DNA from: Anabaena catenula FACHB-362
Lineage (GTDB): Bacteria; Cyanobacteriota; Cyanobacteriia; Cyanobacteriales; Nostocaceae
Assembly (NCBI RefSeq): GCF_014698735.1
Contig: NZ_JACJTQ010000004.1
Coordinates: forward strand, 124,001-188,000
Direction: 5' to 3'
DNA: 64,000 nt
In this document: piece by piece, positions 1 through 9,701 of the stretch
Position numbering within the stretch: position 1 is the first letter of the stretch
How the letters are laid out: each line of letters opens with the position of its first letter
Notes under the pieces: model-generated
What the model was told of the DNA's origin: nothing
Databases searched by the model: none
Seen by the model: only the letters and a program-made list of their open reading frames with translations
Translations under genes and position numbers: made by a program

Positions 1-1698
1 GATTTTCATTTGTAAGCGTACATTATCAGGATTGCGTTTATAACCAGATTGAGCGCTAAAATAAATTACTGCATCATTGGGGATTTCTAAATCCTCTCGT
101 CGTAGAGTTGGTACACCAATTTCAAAACCATCAACCCCTAGATAGGCATTTGGTAAACGCCAAATTTTTTCACTGTAATATTCTTGGGCATATTCTGGTA
201 AAACATAATTATCAGCAATATAGTAATCAATAGCAGGGATTCCCGAACCATCCCAACCTAACCATGTTACTTGAATCGGGGCAGGTTTTAGTGCTATTGC
301 TTCACAGCTAATATCCGCAGTCATACTATCAAGATCAATTAAAATATCAATTTTATCTTGATGAATTTGTTCGGCAATTTCTATGCCATCTCTTCCTAAT
401 TTTCTGACATGATCTGAATTGTCTTCATACCAATTTTGGAGAAAATCGTCAATATGAGAAAGGTGATTTACAAAATAAGTATAAATTTCAAACTGCTCTC
501 TATCATGATGTTGATATAACCATCTGGCTAACCAACCCACAGAATGTTCTCGAAAACAATGGGAAAGATAACCAATTTTTAGTTGTTTTTTTGGCTTTCT
601 GATTCTCTGAGCATTGGCTTGAGAGTAACGTTTAGATTGCGCTTGAGCAGAGACTTCAATATTAGCTTGGCATAATTTGAGAATTTGGTTATGTAAAGAA
701 CGGTTTTGGCGAGCAGCATCCCGAATATAGGGCAGAAAATATGTAGAATTGATGAGACGATAAATTTTAGTACGATCTATATTTGGTTGCTCGGTAATTA
801 GTTGATTTAAACAATTTTCATATTGTCGAATAATTGGAATTGCTTCTTGCCAACGTCCCCCAGAACGCAATAAACCCTCTAAGACGACAAAATTAGCATT
901 AATTAAATCTGTTGTATTTTGAGCCAGATCATATATTTGTTTAGCAATTTCAATTCCTTGATTAAAATCACAAATTTCATAATAAAAACTAGCTAAATGA
1001 CTCAAAACTTCGGAAATAACTGCTGGATAGGGATAGTTTATTTTTAAACATAGTTCAGCATATTTAATTGCTAAGTTAAATCGATGTCCTGCATAAGCAA
1101 CTTCAGTAGCAGTTAACATCAAAGTATGAGTAAGTTGCAAAGGGTCAAGATAGGGAATACAAGCTTCAGCAAATTCTAATACCCAAGGTTCAAATGGTAC
1201 TGACTTCAAAGCATTTTTTAAGACTGAAAATAATAATTCTTTATCTATTTCTAGTTCTAAATCAGCACCTATAAACTCAATAATTCCTAATTGCTGAAAA
1301 TCTTCACTAGTCAGATTTCCTAAATGCAAAGATAGTTGAATTATTTGGAAAAGATTATTTATATCACCAGGATTAATTTCCCGAATATGTTGGCGAATTA
1401 ACCAAGCCAGTTGATATTGTTGTAATTTTTCTTGGTGTTGTGCTTCAGTTGCTAAAACTTTGACTAATTCCTGAGTCCATTCCTCTATTTCTGCTTCTTC
1501 TCCCTCAAAAATTGCTAACATCCAAGCCGTTTGAGCATCTGCTTCTTCACCCTGCAAAAGTAGCGCTAATCCTAAATACCAATGATATTCTTTAACTTCT
1601 GGTTCATTAGTAATTAGTTCTTGATAAAGTTCTACTGCTTGCAAATATTTACCCTGATGAAAAGCTGTAAATGCTTGTTTTTCTTGATGATCAATCAT
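1..1698 (-). CDS. SPINDLY/OGT-type O-linked GlcNAc transferase family protein (partial, 3' end outside window)
   Basis: The frame is open on the minus strand from an ATG at 1698 to the window edge (566 codons), so the C-terminus is missing. The N-terminal ~340 residues are helical and TPR-like: the protein opens MIDHQEKQAFTAFHQGKYLQ, followed by leucine- and alanine-rich repeats such as YHWYLGLALLLQGE. From about residue 365 a catalytic-type region begins (KIGYLSHCFREHSVGWLARW, then DILIDLDSMTADISCEAIAL and PIQVTWLGWDGSGIPAIDYY). This pattern fits glycosyltransferase family 41 (SPINDLY/OGT), which in eukaryotes moves GlcNAc or fucose onto Ser/Thr. In cyanobacteria the acceptor is mostly unknown. 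It lies just downstream of the pilin gene on the same strand, but a strong terminator separates them, so it is probably transcribed separately. Pilin glycosylation is a possible role, inferred only from position. Confidence 0.8.
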   Translation of the reverse strand, partial: MIDHQEKQAFTAFHQGKYLQAVELYQELITNEPEVKEYHWYLGLALLLQGEEADAQTAWMLAIFEGEEAEIEEWTQELVKVLATEAQHQEKLQQYQLAWLIRQHIREINPGDINNLFQIIQLSLHLGNLTSEDFQQLGIIEFIGADLELEIDKELLFSVLKNALKSVPFEPWVLEFAEACIPYLDPLQLTHTLMLTATEVAYAGHRFNLAIKYAELCLKINYPYPAVISEVLSHLASFYYEICDFNQGIEIAKQIYDLAQNTTDLINANFVVLEGLLRSGGRWQEAIPIIRQYENCLNQLITEQPNIDRTKIYRLINSTYFLPYIRDAARQNRSLHNQILKLCQANIEVSAQAQSKRYSQANAQRIRKPKKQLKIGYLSHCFREHSVGWLARWLYQHHDREQFEIYTYFVNHLSHIDDFLQNWYEDNSDHVRKLGRDGIEIAEQIHQDKIDILIDLDSMTADISCEAIALKPAPIQVTWLGWDGSGIPAIDYYIADNYVLPEYAQEYYSEKIWRLPNAYLGVDGFEIGVPTLRREDLEIPNDAVIYFSAQSGYKRNPDNVRLQMKI

Positions 1699-1733
1699 TT
1701 TTTTGCTCTGTATATTTTGTTTAAGAGCTTGGT

Positions 1734-1771
1734 AAAAAAAACAAAAGTGAGTAAAGCCAATTACTCACTTT
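1734..1771 (-). terminator. Rho-independent terminator downstream of the pilin gene
   Basis: A perfect 11-bp stem (AAAGTGAGTAA at 1744-1754 with TTACTCACTTT at 1761-1771, 6-nt loop) is followed in the minus-strand direction by a T-rich run at 1734-1743. It lies about 150 bp past the pilin stop and before the start of the next minus-strand gene at 1698. It should therefore end the pilin transcript. Confidence 0.75.
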
Positions 1772-1919
1772 ATTATTTAAGTATAACTAACTAAACACTG
1801 AAAATATAAATATACATCTTTGGTAAATAAACTAGAAGCGTTCCATTGAACGTCTCTACAAGAATTCTAAAAGATGCACATTTAAATTCAGTCGATGTCT
1901 AACAATCTTCCTAAGTGTT

Positions 1920-2471
1920 TTAGTCGATAGTAGCGAAGCCAGCGCCAGCGTTACATACAGGTTGGGTAGTTAAGTCAGCAATTAATGTTACAGAGGTAGC
2001 ATCACCATCACCAGCGTTAGTTTTCTGACATAAAATAGCCAAAGTTGTAGCTGCACCACCAGAATCAATTAGATCTACGCCACCAACATAAGCTCTCAGG
2101 TTCTTGGTATTGGTAGGACTAGCAATGTTCGCAACAAAATCGGTTGGGTTAGCCGCTGGCGAAGCAGCAATAAGGTAATCGTAGTTTTTTGTACCAGATT
2201 GGATACCAAGTCCTAATTGACCTATACTAGTGCTAAAAAGTTGCTTTTCTAAATAATAGGCTTGTTGAGCGCGGTTCATAGAACCTACGTACTGTTTAGC
2301 TTCAGATTCTCTGGCTTTGTTCGCTTGGTTCAAGAAGGAAGGTAGAGCGATCGCAGATAGAATACCAATAATGATAATTACAACTAACAATTCAATCAGG
2401 GTGAAACCCTCGTTCTCTTGCTTTTTACCGAGGAGGTGTTGGATAAACTTGGCTTTCAGTTCAGTTTTCAT
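1920..2471 (-). CDS. pilA: Type IV pilin-like protein (PilA/GspG-H family)
   Basis: This 183-residue prepilin would form the shaft of type IV pili used for motility or DNA uptake. A short basic leader (MKTELKAKFIQHLLGKKQEN) precedes the class III signal GFTLIELLVV. Cleavage is expected after the Gly, leaving N-methyl-Phe, and Glu at position 5 of the mature protein is present. The hydrophobic helix IIIIGILSAIALPSFLNQAN and KARESEAKQYVGSMNRAQQA are typical of cyanobacterial major pilins. The C-terminal part is Gly/Ala/Thr-rich with two Cys (CQKT, PVCNAG) that could form the D-region disulphide. An upstream in-frame ATG at 2525 is rejected: the ATG at 2471 has AGGA about 10 nt upstream and gives a normal leader length. 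The gene appears monocistronic. Whether it is the major or a minor pilin cannot be settled here. Confidence 0.85.
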   Translation of the reverse strand: MKTELKAKFIQHLLGKKQENEGFTLIELLVVIIIIGILSAIALPSFLNQANKARESEAKQYVGSMNRAQQAYYLEKQLFSTSIGQLGLGIQSGTKNYDYLIAASPAANPTDFVANIASPTNTKNLRAYVGGVDLIDSGGAATTLAILCQKTNAGDGDATSVTLIADLTTQPVCNAGAGFATID

Positions 2472-2944
2472 AGTAGTTTTCCTGGCGGGTAAAGTATCGT
2501 TTCCTTGTACAAATAACTTACCCACTCTTAATCAGTTTCATATCACCCCCAGCAAAACTTTTTTTACCCAATATCAAAATCCATATAACTAGTGGAACAA
2601 GCTTGAAGGTGATAAAGCTTATACAGTAGGCTTTTTAAGCCTAAAAATATCAAACATTTTCTAACCATCTAACCCCCTTTTTTACTAGGTAAGGGGGAGT
2701 TAAAGCTCATCCCTCATACCATTTTACAAAAAGCCCGATACAAATCATTGGCCTTTTATTCTTTCCCCATGCGGTTCATTTATATCAACCTTAAAGTAAA
2801 ATGGTATTAGTGGGATATATAGCAACGGACAAAGGGGTTAAGAAATCAACTGTAGTGCTAACGCACGGCGTAAGCCATTGATAAAACTTAGACACTAAAA
2901 GGCTTTTAGCACTGTCAAGAGTCACTTCCTGTCACCTGCTATAT
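2472..2944. other. Intergenic region between pilA and lnt
   Basis: No convincing gene is seen. The 5' side holds the pilin leader region. A short hairpin lies at 2673-2697 (CCCCCTT paired with AAGGGGG). The right part is a copy of the TATAGCA-ended dispersed repeat described separately. The small plus-strand frame over 2317-2592 is the antisense of the pilin gene. Confidence 0.6.
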
Positions 2945-2946
2945 CT
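2815..2946. repeat. Dispersed repeat family A, copy 1 (terminal inverted ATATAGCA ends)
   Basis: Starts ATATAGCAACGGAC and ends GTCACCTGCTATAT, so the tips are inverted repeats of ATATAGCA. Related copies lie at 12227-12336, 27627-27741, 48724-48862 and 59010-59116. They share pieces such as a TGTCCTAA-like stretch near one tip and GTCACCTG or CAGGTGAC near the other. This copy also carries an internal stretch around 2858-2880 not seen in the others. The element has no ORF and overlaps the last bases of lnt. Confidence 0.6.
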
Positions 2947-4561
2947 ATTTAATCGTTCCGCCTAAAAACCACCCCAACCCAGCCAAACCCAACAACAAAG
3001 GCATCAACCAATCTCCCCAACGCACATATAAAGTCTGCGTTTGGCGACGATAAATAGTTTCTGCGTGGATTTCGTAGGTGTTATGTCCTGATTTCCACAG
3101 AGTTCTTCCATGAGGATCAACAAAAGCCGAATATCCAGTATTTGTCGCCCTGACAGCCCATCTATCGGTTTCAATTGCCCGCATAATATCCTGGGCATGA
3201 TGTTGATCTGACATTGCCGCTGTGTAATGGGCATCGTTGGAGGCACTGAGAATAAATTGTCCACCCAAGAAAGCTTGACGACGGAAAATTTCTGGAAAGG
3301 CTGATTCGTAACAAATCCCCACAATTGCTCGTCCAAAGGGAGTATCAAAAACCTGATTTGGTAAACCAGGAACTTGATGTTCATCTAGTGGTGATAAACG
3401 TTGAATAATCGCGCCTAAAATTTGTTCAAAAGGAATATATTCACCTAGTGGGACTAACTTGGATTTGTCGTAGCGGCTGGTAATTTCTCCTTGAGCAGTG
3501 ACAGTAAATAAACTGTTTGTATAGCTGTTTCCCCTTTCACCAAAAGCACCTATCCAAGCAACTACACCTTTTTCTCTGACTGCTTTCAGGAAAGAGGTTT
3601 GTTGTAGGTTGCGTTGAAAAAATGGTAACGCAGCTTCTGGAATAAGAACTCCATCTACACCTTGATTTGCTAATTTTAAATATCCTTCAGTATAACCTTC
3701 AATAGCTCGACGCAGTCCTTGAGGACGCAGTTTTATTTGATTAGGAATATTACCTTGAATAATGCCGATTTTTAAATTTGTATCTGGGTTTTGGATCAGA
3801 GGTTGATTATAAAGAACAAAACCAATAATATGAGAAATAACTAAAAGTGAGCAACCAACAACCAAATAAGGATTAACAAAACTCTTCCTTAAACTCCCTT
3901 CTTCCTTTGCGCCTCTGCGCGACGGACACTTTGCACAAGTCGGGAAACCCGCCCAAGCAAGTGTCCTCCTCTGCGTGCAACAATAAATCCAAGCTTCTGC
4001 AACCAACCCATTAACAGCGACAATCACAGCCGTTACCGTGGTAGTCCCAGACAATTGACCCAAATGTAAAATTACCAGATTATGCGGTGATTGAGTATAT
4101 GAAAGAGAACTCCACCATAAAGGACTTGCACTCCAAAGACTTTCTAAACCGCACCATAAAGCCGTACCAATTAAGACACGCAGCCAGGGTTTTTCCTGGT
4201 CTAAACGTACCATCAAAGCCGCCCAAACTGAGACTAATATTCCTCCCCAAAGGCTAATAAATGACCAACAAAAAAGAGTGATTGCTAAACCAGGTAAAGC
4301 TGGAACACCCAGCCAATCCATAGGATAAATGCCAGTAATCCAGGATAGGGCAACTCCATGATATGCGATCGCCCAAATAAAGGCAGGGAGAATTGTGTTT
4401 TTAGTATATTTAACAACTATCACCCACAATGGAGCTAGAGCGAACCAGGCTAGAAACCAAGCACCAACGGGGGCGACTGTCACCCCCATCAATAGCCCAC
4501 TGATCAAGGATAAAGCGTAAAGATGAAAGGATGAAAACGGCTTTTTTCCTAAATACTTCAT
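2945..4561 (-). CDS. lnt: Apolipoprotein N-acyltransferase (Lnt)
   Basis: Lnt is an inner-membrane enzyme that adds the third acyl chain to the N-terminal cysteine of lipoproteins. The 538-residue protein has several N-terminal membrane segments (residues ~10-250), a carbon-nitrogen hydrolase domain (~262-510) and a final membrane helix. Candidate catalytic residues are Glu309 (LIPEAALPFF), Lys366 (RYDKSKLVPLGEYIPFE) and Cys417 (GICYESAFPE). Residues ~198-228 (about 3895-3985) are odd: this Cys/Arg/Lys-rich stretch (CAKCPSRRGAKEEG) matches the style of the CGCAGAGGCGCAAAGG intergenic repeats and looks like an in-frame repeat insertion in a loop between membrane segments. The gene stands about 110 bp downstream of gyrA on the same strand. 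The start at 4561 gives a normal N-terminus but has only a weak ribosome-binding site. Confidence 0.88.
   Translation of the reverse strand: MKYLGKKPFSSFHLYALSLISGLLMGVTVAPVGAWFLAWFALAPLWVIVVKYTKNTILPAFIWAIAYHGVALSWITGIYPMDWLGVPALPGLAITLFCWSFISLWGGILVSVWAALMVRLDQEKPWLRVLIGTALWCGLESLWSASPLWWSSLSYTQSPHNLVILHLGQLSGTTTVTAVIVAVNGLVAEAWIYCCTQRRTLAWAGFPTCAKCPSRRGAKEEGSLRKSFVNPYLVVGCSLLVISHIIGFVLYNQPLIQNPDTNLKIGIIQGNIPNQIKLRPQGLRRAIEGYTEGYLKLANQGVDGVLIPEAALPFFQRNLQQTSFLKAVREKGVVAWIGAFGERGNSYTNSLFTVTAQGEITSRYDKSKLVPLGEYIPFEQILGAIIQRLSPLDEHQVPGLPNQVFDTPFGRAIVGICYESAFPEIFRRQAFLGGQFILSASNDAHYTAAMSDQHHAQDIMRAIETDRWAVRATNTGYSAFVDPHGRTLWKSGHNTYEIHAETIYRRQTQTLYVRWGDWLMPLLLGLAGLGWFLGGTIK
3895..3985. repeat. 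Short GC-rich repeat inserted in frame within lnt
   Basis: About 90 bases with CTTTGCGCCTCTGCGCGACG character sit inside the lnt reading frame. They resemble the intergenic repeat remnant at 4585-4630 (ACGCAGAGGGACGCGG). The codons they add do not look like membrane protein and keep the frame open. Confidence 0.5.
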
Positions 4562-4669
4562 CTTTATATCAGTCGTAATTTTTTTTAACGCAGAGGGACG
4601 CGGAGGTTAGCGCAAAGTCACGCAGAGTTTTAGCACAGTGAATTTGCGTTGAATCCTCCTGTCTCTTCT

Positions 4670-7309
4670 TTATTCTGCTTCTTCTAATTCGCCTGTATCA
4701 CCAGTATCGGGAGGAACAATTGCTACTCCTGTAATTGCGTCATCTTCGTCTAAACGCTGCACTCTGACTCCGGTAGCAGAACGCGATTGGGTGGAAATTG
4801 CATTCACGGCTTGACGGATGATAATACCGCGATTTGTCACCATCATGATTTCTTCGTCGTTGTTGACAATTCGCAGGGTGGCTAATTTATCTTTGGTTTT
4901 GCGGTTTTTGAATTTGGTAGCCCTTAAACCTTGTCCAGCCCGGTTTTGCAGGCGGAATTGTCCAACTGGTACGCGCTTTCCATATCCTCCCATTGTAATC
5001 ACCAAAACCCAAGGGCCAGTACTGTTGTTATTGGCTACTTCTGCGGTTTCTTCGTTATTTTCGATATCTTCAATTTCGATGAGTTCTTCAGTTTCGATGA
5101 GTTCTTCGTTATTTTCGATATCTTCAGTTTCGACAAGTTCTTCAGTTTCTGTATTCAAAGTTTCCAGAATAGCGGCTGGGAGAATATCCATCCCTACTAA
5201 TTCATCACCTTTCTTTAGTTTCATGGATTTTACCCCACGAGTCGCTCTACCGAGAGGGCGCAATTGTTCATGGGTACAGCGGAAGTGAATGGCCATTCCG
5301 TGACGGGAACCAATGATCACGCTATCTTCTACTCTGGCTCTCCGTACCCAACGCAGTTGGTCGCCTTCTTCTAAGGATATGGCAATTAAACCGTTGGCGC
5401 GAATGTTACTAAATGCTGCCAATGCGGTTTTTTTGATGTTACCGCCTTTGGTGAGCATGACCAAGTATTCATCGTCCCTAAATTCGTCTACAGGTACGAT
5501 GGAAGTGATTTTTTCTTCTTTGGGAATGGGCAACATTTGCACGATGGGTGTACCACGACTGGTACGGGAACCAAGGGGTATTTGATAGGTTCTCAGGGAG
5601 TAGACGACACCGCGATCGCTAAAGAATAAGACGCTATCATGGTCGCAGCAAGTTAAGAAATGCTCAATGGTATCATCATCTTTGACTTTAGCGCCGGCTT
5701 TGCCTCTGGTGGCACGGCTTTGGGCTTCAAAGGTATTAACGGGCATCCGTTTGATGTAACCTTGTTTGGTCAGAAGAATCAGGACTTTTTCATTTGCAAT
5801 TAAGTCGAGATCGTCTAAATCACCTTCCGCGTGAGTAATGAGTGTGCGTCGGGGTGTGGCGAAACTTGTTTTGATTTGGCTAACTTCGCTTTCAATGATT
5901 TCTAGCACCCGTTCCCGTCTATCCAAGATATCTTGTAAGTCGGCGATCTGGTTTTGTAATTCTTCGTGTTCTAGACGAATTTTATCTGCTTCTAGGGCTG
6001 TTAACCGCCGCAGTTGCATCTGTAAAATTGCATCTGCTTGGACTTCCGAAAGTCCGTAAGTTGTGATTAACTCACCTTTGGCTGTGGGTGCGTCGGGTGC
6101 ATGACGAATCAAGATAATAATTGCATCCAATTGGGATAAAGCAATTAATAAACCCTGTAAAAGATGATCTCTTTCTTGTGCTTTCCGTAATTGATAACGG
6201 GTACGTCTGTTAATGGTTTCAATGCGGAAATCCAGGAAGACTCTTAAGAACTCTCTGATGGTGAGGACTTGGGGTTCACCATTCACCAAGGCCAACATAT
6301 TCGCGCCAAAGTTGGCTTGGAGAGGAGTTTGTTTGTAAAGGTTGTTGAGAACAACGCGGGGATAAGCATCGCGTTTTAATTCTATGACGATTCGCATTCC
6401 ATCGCGATCGCTCTCATCCCGAATATCTGCAATTCCTTCAATGCGTTTATCATTCACCAACTCGGCTATTTTTTCAATCAATGCCGCTTTGTTGGTTTGG
6501 TAAGGCAATTCTGTGATAATAATTGCTTCCCGTTCCGGCCTTCCCCGTTGTTCAATGGTTTCAATATTGGCAACGCCGCGCATGGTGATCGAACCGCGCC
6601 CGGTGGTGTAAGCTTCTTTAATCGCCGCAGTTCCCAAAACCAGCGCCCCAGTGGGGAAATCTGGCCCGTGGATATACTGCATTAACTCGATATCGGTGAT
6701 TTCTGGTTTGTGAATTAATGCCACTAACCCATCGATCAATTCCCCTAAGTTGTGAGGAGGAATGTTTGTCGCCATCCCCACCGCAATCCCAGAAGAACCA
6801 TTTAGCAGTAGTTGGGGGATACGTGATGGTAAAACTGTCGGTTCTTGTTGAGAACCATCGAAGTTATCGGCAAAGTCTACAGTTTCGGCTTCAATATCTT
6901 GTAGTAAGGCGGCACTGGTTAAGGCTTGTAAACGACATTCTGTGTACCGCATTGCCGCCGGCGGATCGTTATCTACGGAACCAAAGTTACCATGTCCGTT
7001 GATTAAGGGCGATCGCATCGAAAAATCCTGCGCCATCCGCACCAAGGCATCATACACCGCCGTGTCACCGTGGGGGTGAAATTTACCCAACACTTCCCCC
7101 ACCACACGGGCGCATTTTCTAAACGGGCGATCGGGCAGCAAACCTAACTCGTGCATGGCATAGAGGATGCGACGATGCACAGGTTTAAGACCATCCCTTG
7201 CATCTGGCAGCGCCCGACCTACAATTACGCTCATGGCGTATTCCAGATAAGATCGCGACATTTCATTTCGCAAATCCGTCGGGATAATCCTCTCCTGTGA
7301 GGTTGTCAT
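4670..7309 (-). CDS. gyrA: DNA gyrase subunit A
   Basis: This is the breakage-reunion subunit of the type IIA topoisomerase that introduces negative supercoils with GyrB. The 879-residue protein starts [20 protein letters not shown]. The winged-helix core carries the catalytic tyrosine Tyr122 ([10 protein letters not shown]) and the quinolone-determining region [17 protein letters not shown], with Thr at the position of E. coli Ser83 and Asp at position 87. The C-terminal half (from ~residue 500) is the DNA-wrapping beta-pinwheel, with a GyrA-box-like SRATRGKAG and repeated blade motifs. A Glu-rich insert at residues ~715-760 consists of two near-repeats of a motif like [13 protein letters not shown], in an inter-blade loop. 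Cyanobacteria also have a ParC-like paralogue; the wrapping domain favours GyrA. Confidence 0.92.
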   Translation of the reverse strand: MTTSQERIIPTDLRNEMSRSYLEYAMSVIVGRALPDARDGLKPVHRRILYAMHELGLLPDRPFRKCARVVGEVLGKFHPHGDTAVYDALVRMAQDFSMRSPLINGHGNFGSVDNDPPAAMRYTECRLQALTSAALLQDIEAETVDFADNFDGSQQEPTVLPSRIPQLLLNGSSGIAVGMATNIPPHNLGELIDGLVALIHKPEITDIELMQYIHGPDFPTGALVLGTAAIKEAYTTGRGSITMRGVANIETIEQRGRPEREAIIITELPYQTNKAALIEKIAELVNDKRIEGIADIRDESDRDGMRIVIELKRDAYPRVVLNNLYKQTPLQANFGANMLALVNGEPQVLTIREFLRVFLDFRIETINRRTRYQLRKAQERDHLLQGLLIALSQLDAIIILIRHAPDAPTAKGELITTYGLSEVQADAILQMQLRRLTALEADKIRLEHEELQNQIADLQDILDRRERVLEIIESEVSQIKTSFATPRRTLITHAEGDLDDLDLIANEKVLILLTKQGYIKRMPVNTFEAQSRATRGKAGAKVKDDDTIEHFLTCCDHDSVLFFSDRGVVYSLRTYQIPLGSRTSRGTPIVQMLPIPKEEKITSIVPVDEFRDDEYLVMLTKGGNIKKTALAAFSNIRANGLIAISLEEGDQLRWVRRARVEDSVIIGSRHGMAIHFRCTHEQLRPLGRATRGVKSMKLKKGDELVGMDILPAAILETLNTETEELVETEDIENNEELIETEELIEIEDIENNEETAEVANNNSTGPWVLVITMGGYGKRVPVGQFRLQNRAGQGLRATKFKNRKTKDKLATLRIVNNDEEIMMVTNRGIIIRQAVNAISTQSRSATGVRVQRLDEDDAITGVAIVPPDTGDTGELEEAE
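5045..5160. repeat. Tandem repeat coding an acidic loop in gyrA
   Basis: Two copies of a roughly 50-bp unit (each containing TTCGTTATTTTCGATATCTT) lie head to tail and encode Glu/Ile/Asn-rich repeats. The unit is a multiple of three, so copy-number changes would keep the frame. Confidence 0.7.
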
Positions 7310-8234
7310 AACCTAAACAACTCCAAAAATTGTAGATTTTAGCCTTTGTACTTGACAAAACACAAAATTATGTCAAATTAATCTTGAAAAATTGCCATAT
7401 TTTGATATGATCCTAACATATATTCAGGTGTTTTGTGGCAAGAATGGCTAACAAAACAATAATAGATTAGCCACTCAAAATTAAAATATTATATCGATTG
7501 CAGTTACAGCAGAATTCAGGAGCCATGAGTCATATCGTCTTTGGTGAAAGATTTATAATTAGGGCTGACCCGGAGATAGGGGGACGCGGTGACGCGGGGA
7601 GTTTTTTTTATAAATAATTAAGCCCACATGATATCAGAAGTAAAAGCCGCTTAATATGTGAGTTCTGTTGATATTTGAGTTTTGATTTTCTGTTTGTAAT
7701 TCATTTAGTTGCAATCAATTGTCTCATAAATTTGGATTGACTTTTTGTGGCACTTTCATAACTACAAACTACTACCAAAACTAGAGTAAAAAATAAAACA
7801 TTAAATAGTAAAAAATCATATAATACAAGCTTCTTAGCGATTTTTAATAGTTAATTTACGCCGTTCTTTACTAATTAACTAAATTATAAATTTAGAAGCA
7901 GCTAAAGTTATATTGACAGATATTCTCAATATTTAACTGATGCAGTTTATAATATAAAATAGCTTTCTATATCCAGTAAAATGCAGGTAAATCAAGTACA
8001 CAATTTCCACCAAAAATCAGTTATCAAGTGGCTTTAACTTCTGATATCATGTGGGCTTAATTATTTATCAAAAAACTCCCCGCGTCACCGCGTCCCCCTA
8101 TCTCCGCGCGGTTCCCTGATTATAAAGTCTTTAACCAAAGACGATATGACTCCTGAATTCTGCTGTAAATCAGTTCTTATTTTGGAAAAAACGACATTTC
8201 TGAAAAATTGCCCTTTCTATGCCTGTGGGAATCC
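7310..8234. other. Long non-coding interval between gyrA and the HDAC-like gene
   Basis: No ORF of useful length is present. The left ~190 bp is the gyrA upstream region, AT-rich and the likely promoter area. The rest is the inverted-repeat element at 7500-8172. Confidence 0.7.
7500..8172. mobile_element. 670-bp element with ~150-bp imperfect terminal inverted repeats (MITE-like)
   Basis: The left arm (7500-7652) and right arm (8025-8172) are inverted copies of each other. Both contain CAGAATTCAGGAG, ATATCGTCTTTGG, a GGAGATAGGGGGACGCGGTG stretch, and AAGCCCACATGATATCAGAA. The 370-bp centre is AT-rich without a reading frame. A diverged partial copy of the same arm lies at 12485-12577, so this is a repeat family rather than a local hairpin. 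No transposase is visible, so it would have to be mobilised in trans. Confidence 0.7.
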
Positions 8235-9146
8235 ATGCTACAAATTATTTATTCTGATGAATTTTTAGAACATAAAACAGGACGCTATCATCCTGAGAAA
8301 CCAGAACGCTTAACCGCGATTGTTAAAGCTTTAAAAGCTGCGAGTTTTACCGAACAAATTGAATGGCTATCCCCTACCATAAAATCCGAGCAGATGTCTT
8401 GGATAGAAAAAGTCCATACTGCCACATATATTAACAAACTTAAAGAAATTGCTTCCACAGGTGGTGGTTATTTGGATGGCGACACCCCAGTTTCCCCCCG
8501 TAGTTATGATGTAGCTTTGTTGGCGGTGAGTGCTTGGTTGGATGGGGTAGATGCTGTTGTCGCCACAGAAAATCCCGCCTTTGTATTGGCGCGTCCACCA
8601 GGACATCATGCCGAAAGTGATACAGGGATGGGGTTTTGTTTATTTTCCAATGCAGCCATTGCATCTGTCTATGCCTTAGAAAAACCGGGAATTAACCGTG
8701 TTGCCATCTTAGACTGGGATGTACATCACGGTAATGGTACTCAAGCCATAGTAGAAACTCACCCACAAATTGCATATTGTTCTCTACATCAGTACCCCGC
8801 CTATCCCGGTACTGGGAAAGCTTCCGAAAAAGGTTTTCATAATAATGTGTTAAATTTACCTATTCCTCCAGGTAGTGATATTACCGAATATCAACCCTTG
8901 TGGGAAAATAAAATCATCCCCTTTTTAGCCAATTTTCAGCCAGATTTATTAATTGTCAGTGCTGGTTATGATGCTAATGCTGATGATCCTTTAGCAAGTA
9001 TGAATTTGCAGCCAGAAGATTATGGTTTATTCACAGAATATTGTTTAGGCTTAACTCGCAAAATCCTCTTTGGCTTAGAAGGCGGCTATGATTTACCAAC
9101 ACTTTCAGCATCAGTAATCGCTACCATTGAACCCTGTTTAAGTTAG
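8235..9146 (+). CDS. Histone deacetylase family protein (AcuC/HDAC-like, zinc-dependent)
   Basis: The 303-residue protein belongs to the arginase/deacetylase fold, whose bacterial members remove acetyl groups from lysine residues or from small polyamine-type amides. Visible motifs in order are the N-terminal YHPEKPERL, RPPGHHAESDTGMGFCLFSN (paired active-site His), VAILDWDVHHGNGTQAI (zinc-binding Asp and His), LIVSAGYDANADDPLASM (second zinc Asp) and the C-terminal EGGYD. The start at 8235 (MLQIIYSDEF) is preferred over the upstream ATG at 8208 because family members begin just before the YxxxxxxH region. It faces the GNAT gene at 9177-9701 tail to tail. The two could form a deacetylase/acetyltransferase pair, but nothing but position supports that. 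Confidence 0.88.
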   Translation: MLQIIYSDEFLEHKTGRYHPEKPERLTAIVKALKAASFTEQIEWLSPTIKSEQMSWIEKVHTATYINKLKEIASTGGGYLDGDTPVSPRSYDVALLAVSAWLDGVDAVVATENPAFVLARPPGHHAESDTGMGFCLFSNAAIASVYALEKPGINRVAILDWDVHHGNGTQAIVETHPQIAYCSLHQYPAYPGTGKASEKGFHNNVLNLPIPPGSDITEYQPLWENKIIPFLANFQPDLLIVSAGYDANADDPLASMNLQPEDYGLFTEYCLGLTRKILFGLEGGYDLPTLSASVIATIEPCLS

Positions 9147-9176
9147 TAGTTTTCTTTTCTTATCAGCCAGCATTGT

Positions 9177-9701
9177 TCATTTTTTGGGAATTCTATACTC
9201 GACCACATTTAAGATTTTACCACTCAAATTAGTATGCTCATATTCCCCTCCAATTTTACCTCCTAACTTTTCTGCGACTCTGCGGCTGGATGTATTTGCC
9301 CGATCTACAGGATATCTCAAATATTCATAATCTAAGTTTTCATCAGCCCAGCTTTTTAAAGCTGTAATTGCTTCTGTTGCATAGCCTTGTCCATGTGCTG
9401 ATTTTTTTAACCAAATTCCAGTTTGGGGATGTTTACTATTAATTTGATTGATGCCACTACATCCTAAAAATTCTTGAGAATTTTTCCTTAAAAGCACAAC
9501 TATTAAATTCTCTCCTTTTTCCATCTCTAGTAAAGATTGATTAATAAAAAATTCAGTATCTATAATTTTTCTAGGTGGACTGGCATATAAATATGTCGTA
9601 ATTTCGGCAGTGAATTCCTGAAAAATCTCTTCCTTATATTTGAGCGATATCGGCTTTAATAACAGGCGGTTTGTACATATTGCTAAATGTAAAGATGCCA
9701 T
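9177..9701 (-). CDS. GNAT family N-acetyltransferase (RimJ/RimL-like)
   Basis: The 174-residue protein has the order expected of Acetyltransf_3 GNAT enzymes: N-terminal TNRLLLKPISLKYKEEIFQE, a central strand with FLGCSGINQI, the acetyl-CoA loop region WLKKSAHGQGYATEAITALK (Q/GxGxA-like HGQGYA), and the C-terminal NTSSRRVAEKLGGKIGGEYE. Family members transfer acetyl groups from acetyl-CoA to N-terminal amines of ribosomal proteins or to small molecules; the substrate here is unknown. The ATG at 9701 gives a normal start. The gene converges on the HDAC-like gene with a 30-bp gap. Confidence 0.85.
   Translation of the reverse strand: MASLHLAICTNRLLLKPISLKYKEEIFQEFTAEITTYLYASPPRKIIDTEFFINQSLLEMEKGENLIVVLLRKNSQEFLGCSGINQINSKHPQTGIWLKKSAHGQGYATEAITALKSWADENLDYEYLRYPVDRANTSSRRVAEKLGGKIGGEYEHTNLSGKILNVVEYRIPKK

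Noticed and set aside
2317-2592. 91-residue plus-strand frame
   Set aside because: It is antisense to the pilin gene and its leader, with no family resemblance.
4818-5288. 156-residue plus-strand frame with Ser/Phe repeats
   Set aside because: It is the antisense of gyrA, kept open by the acidic tandem repeat.
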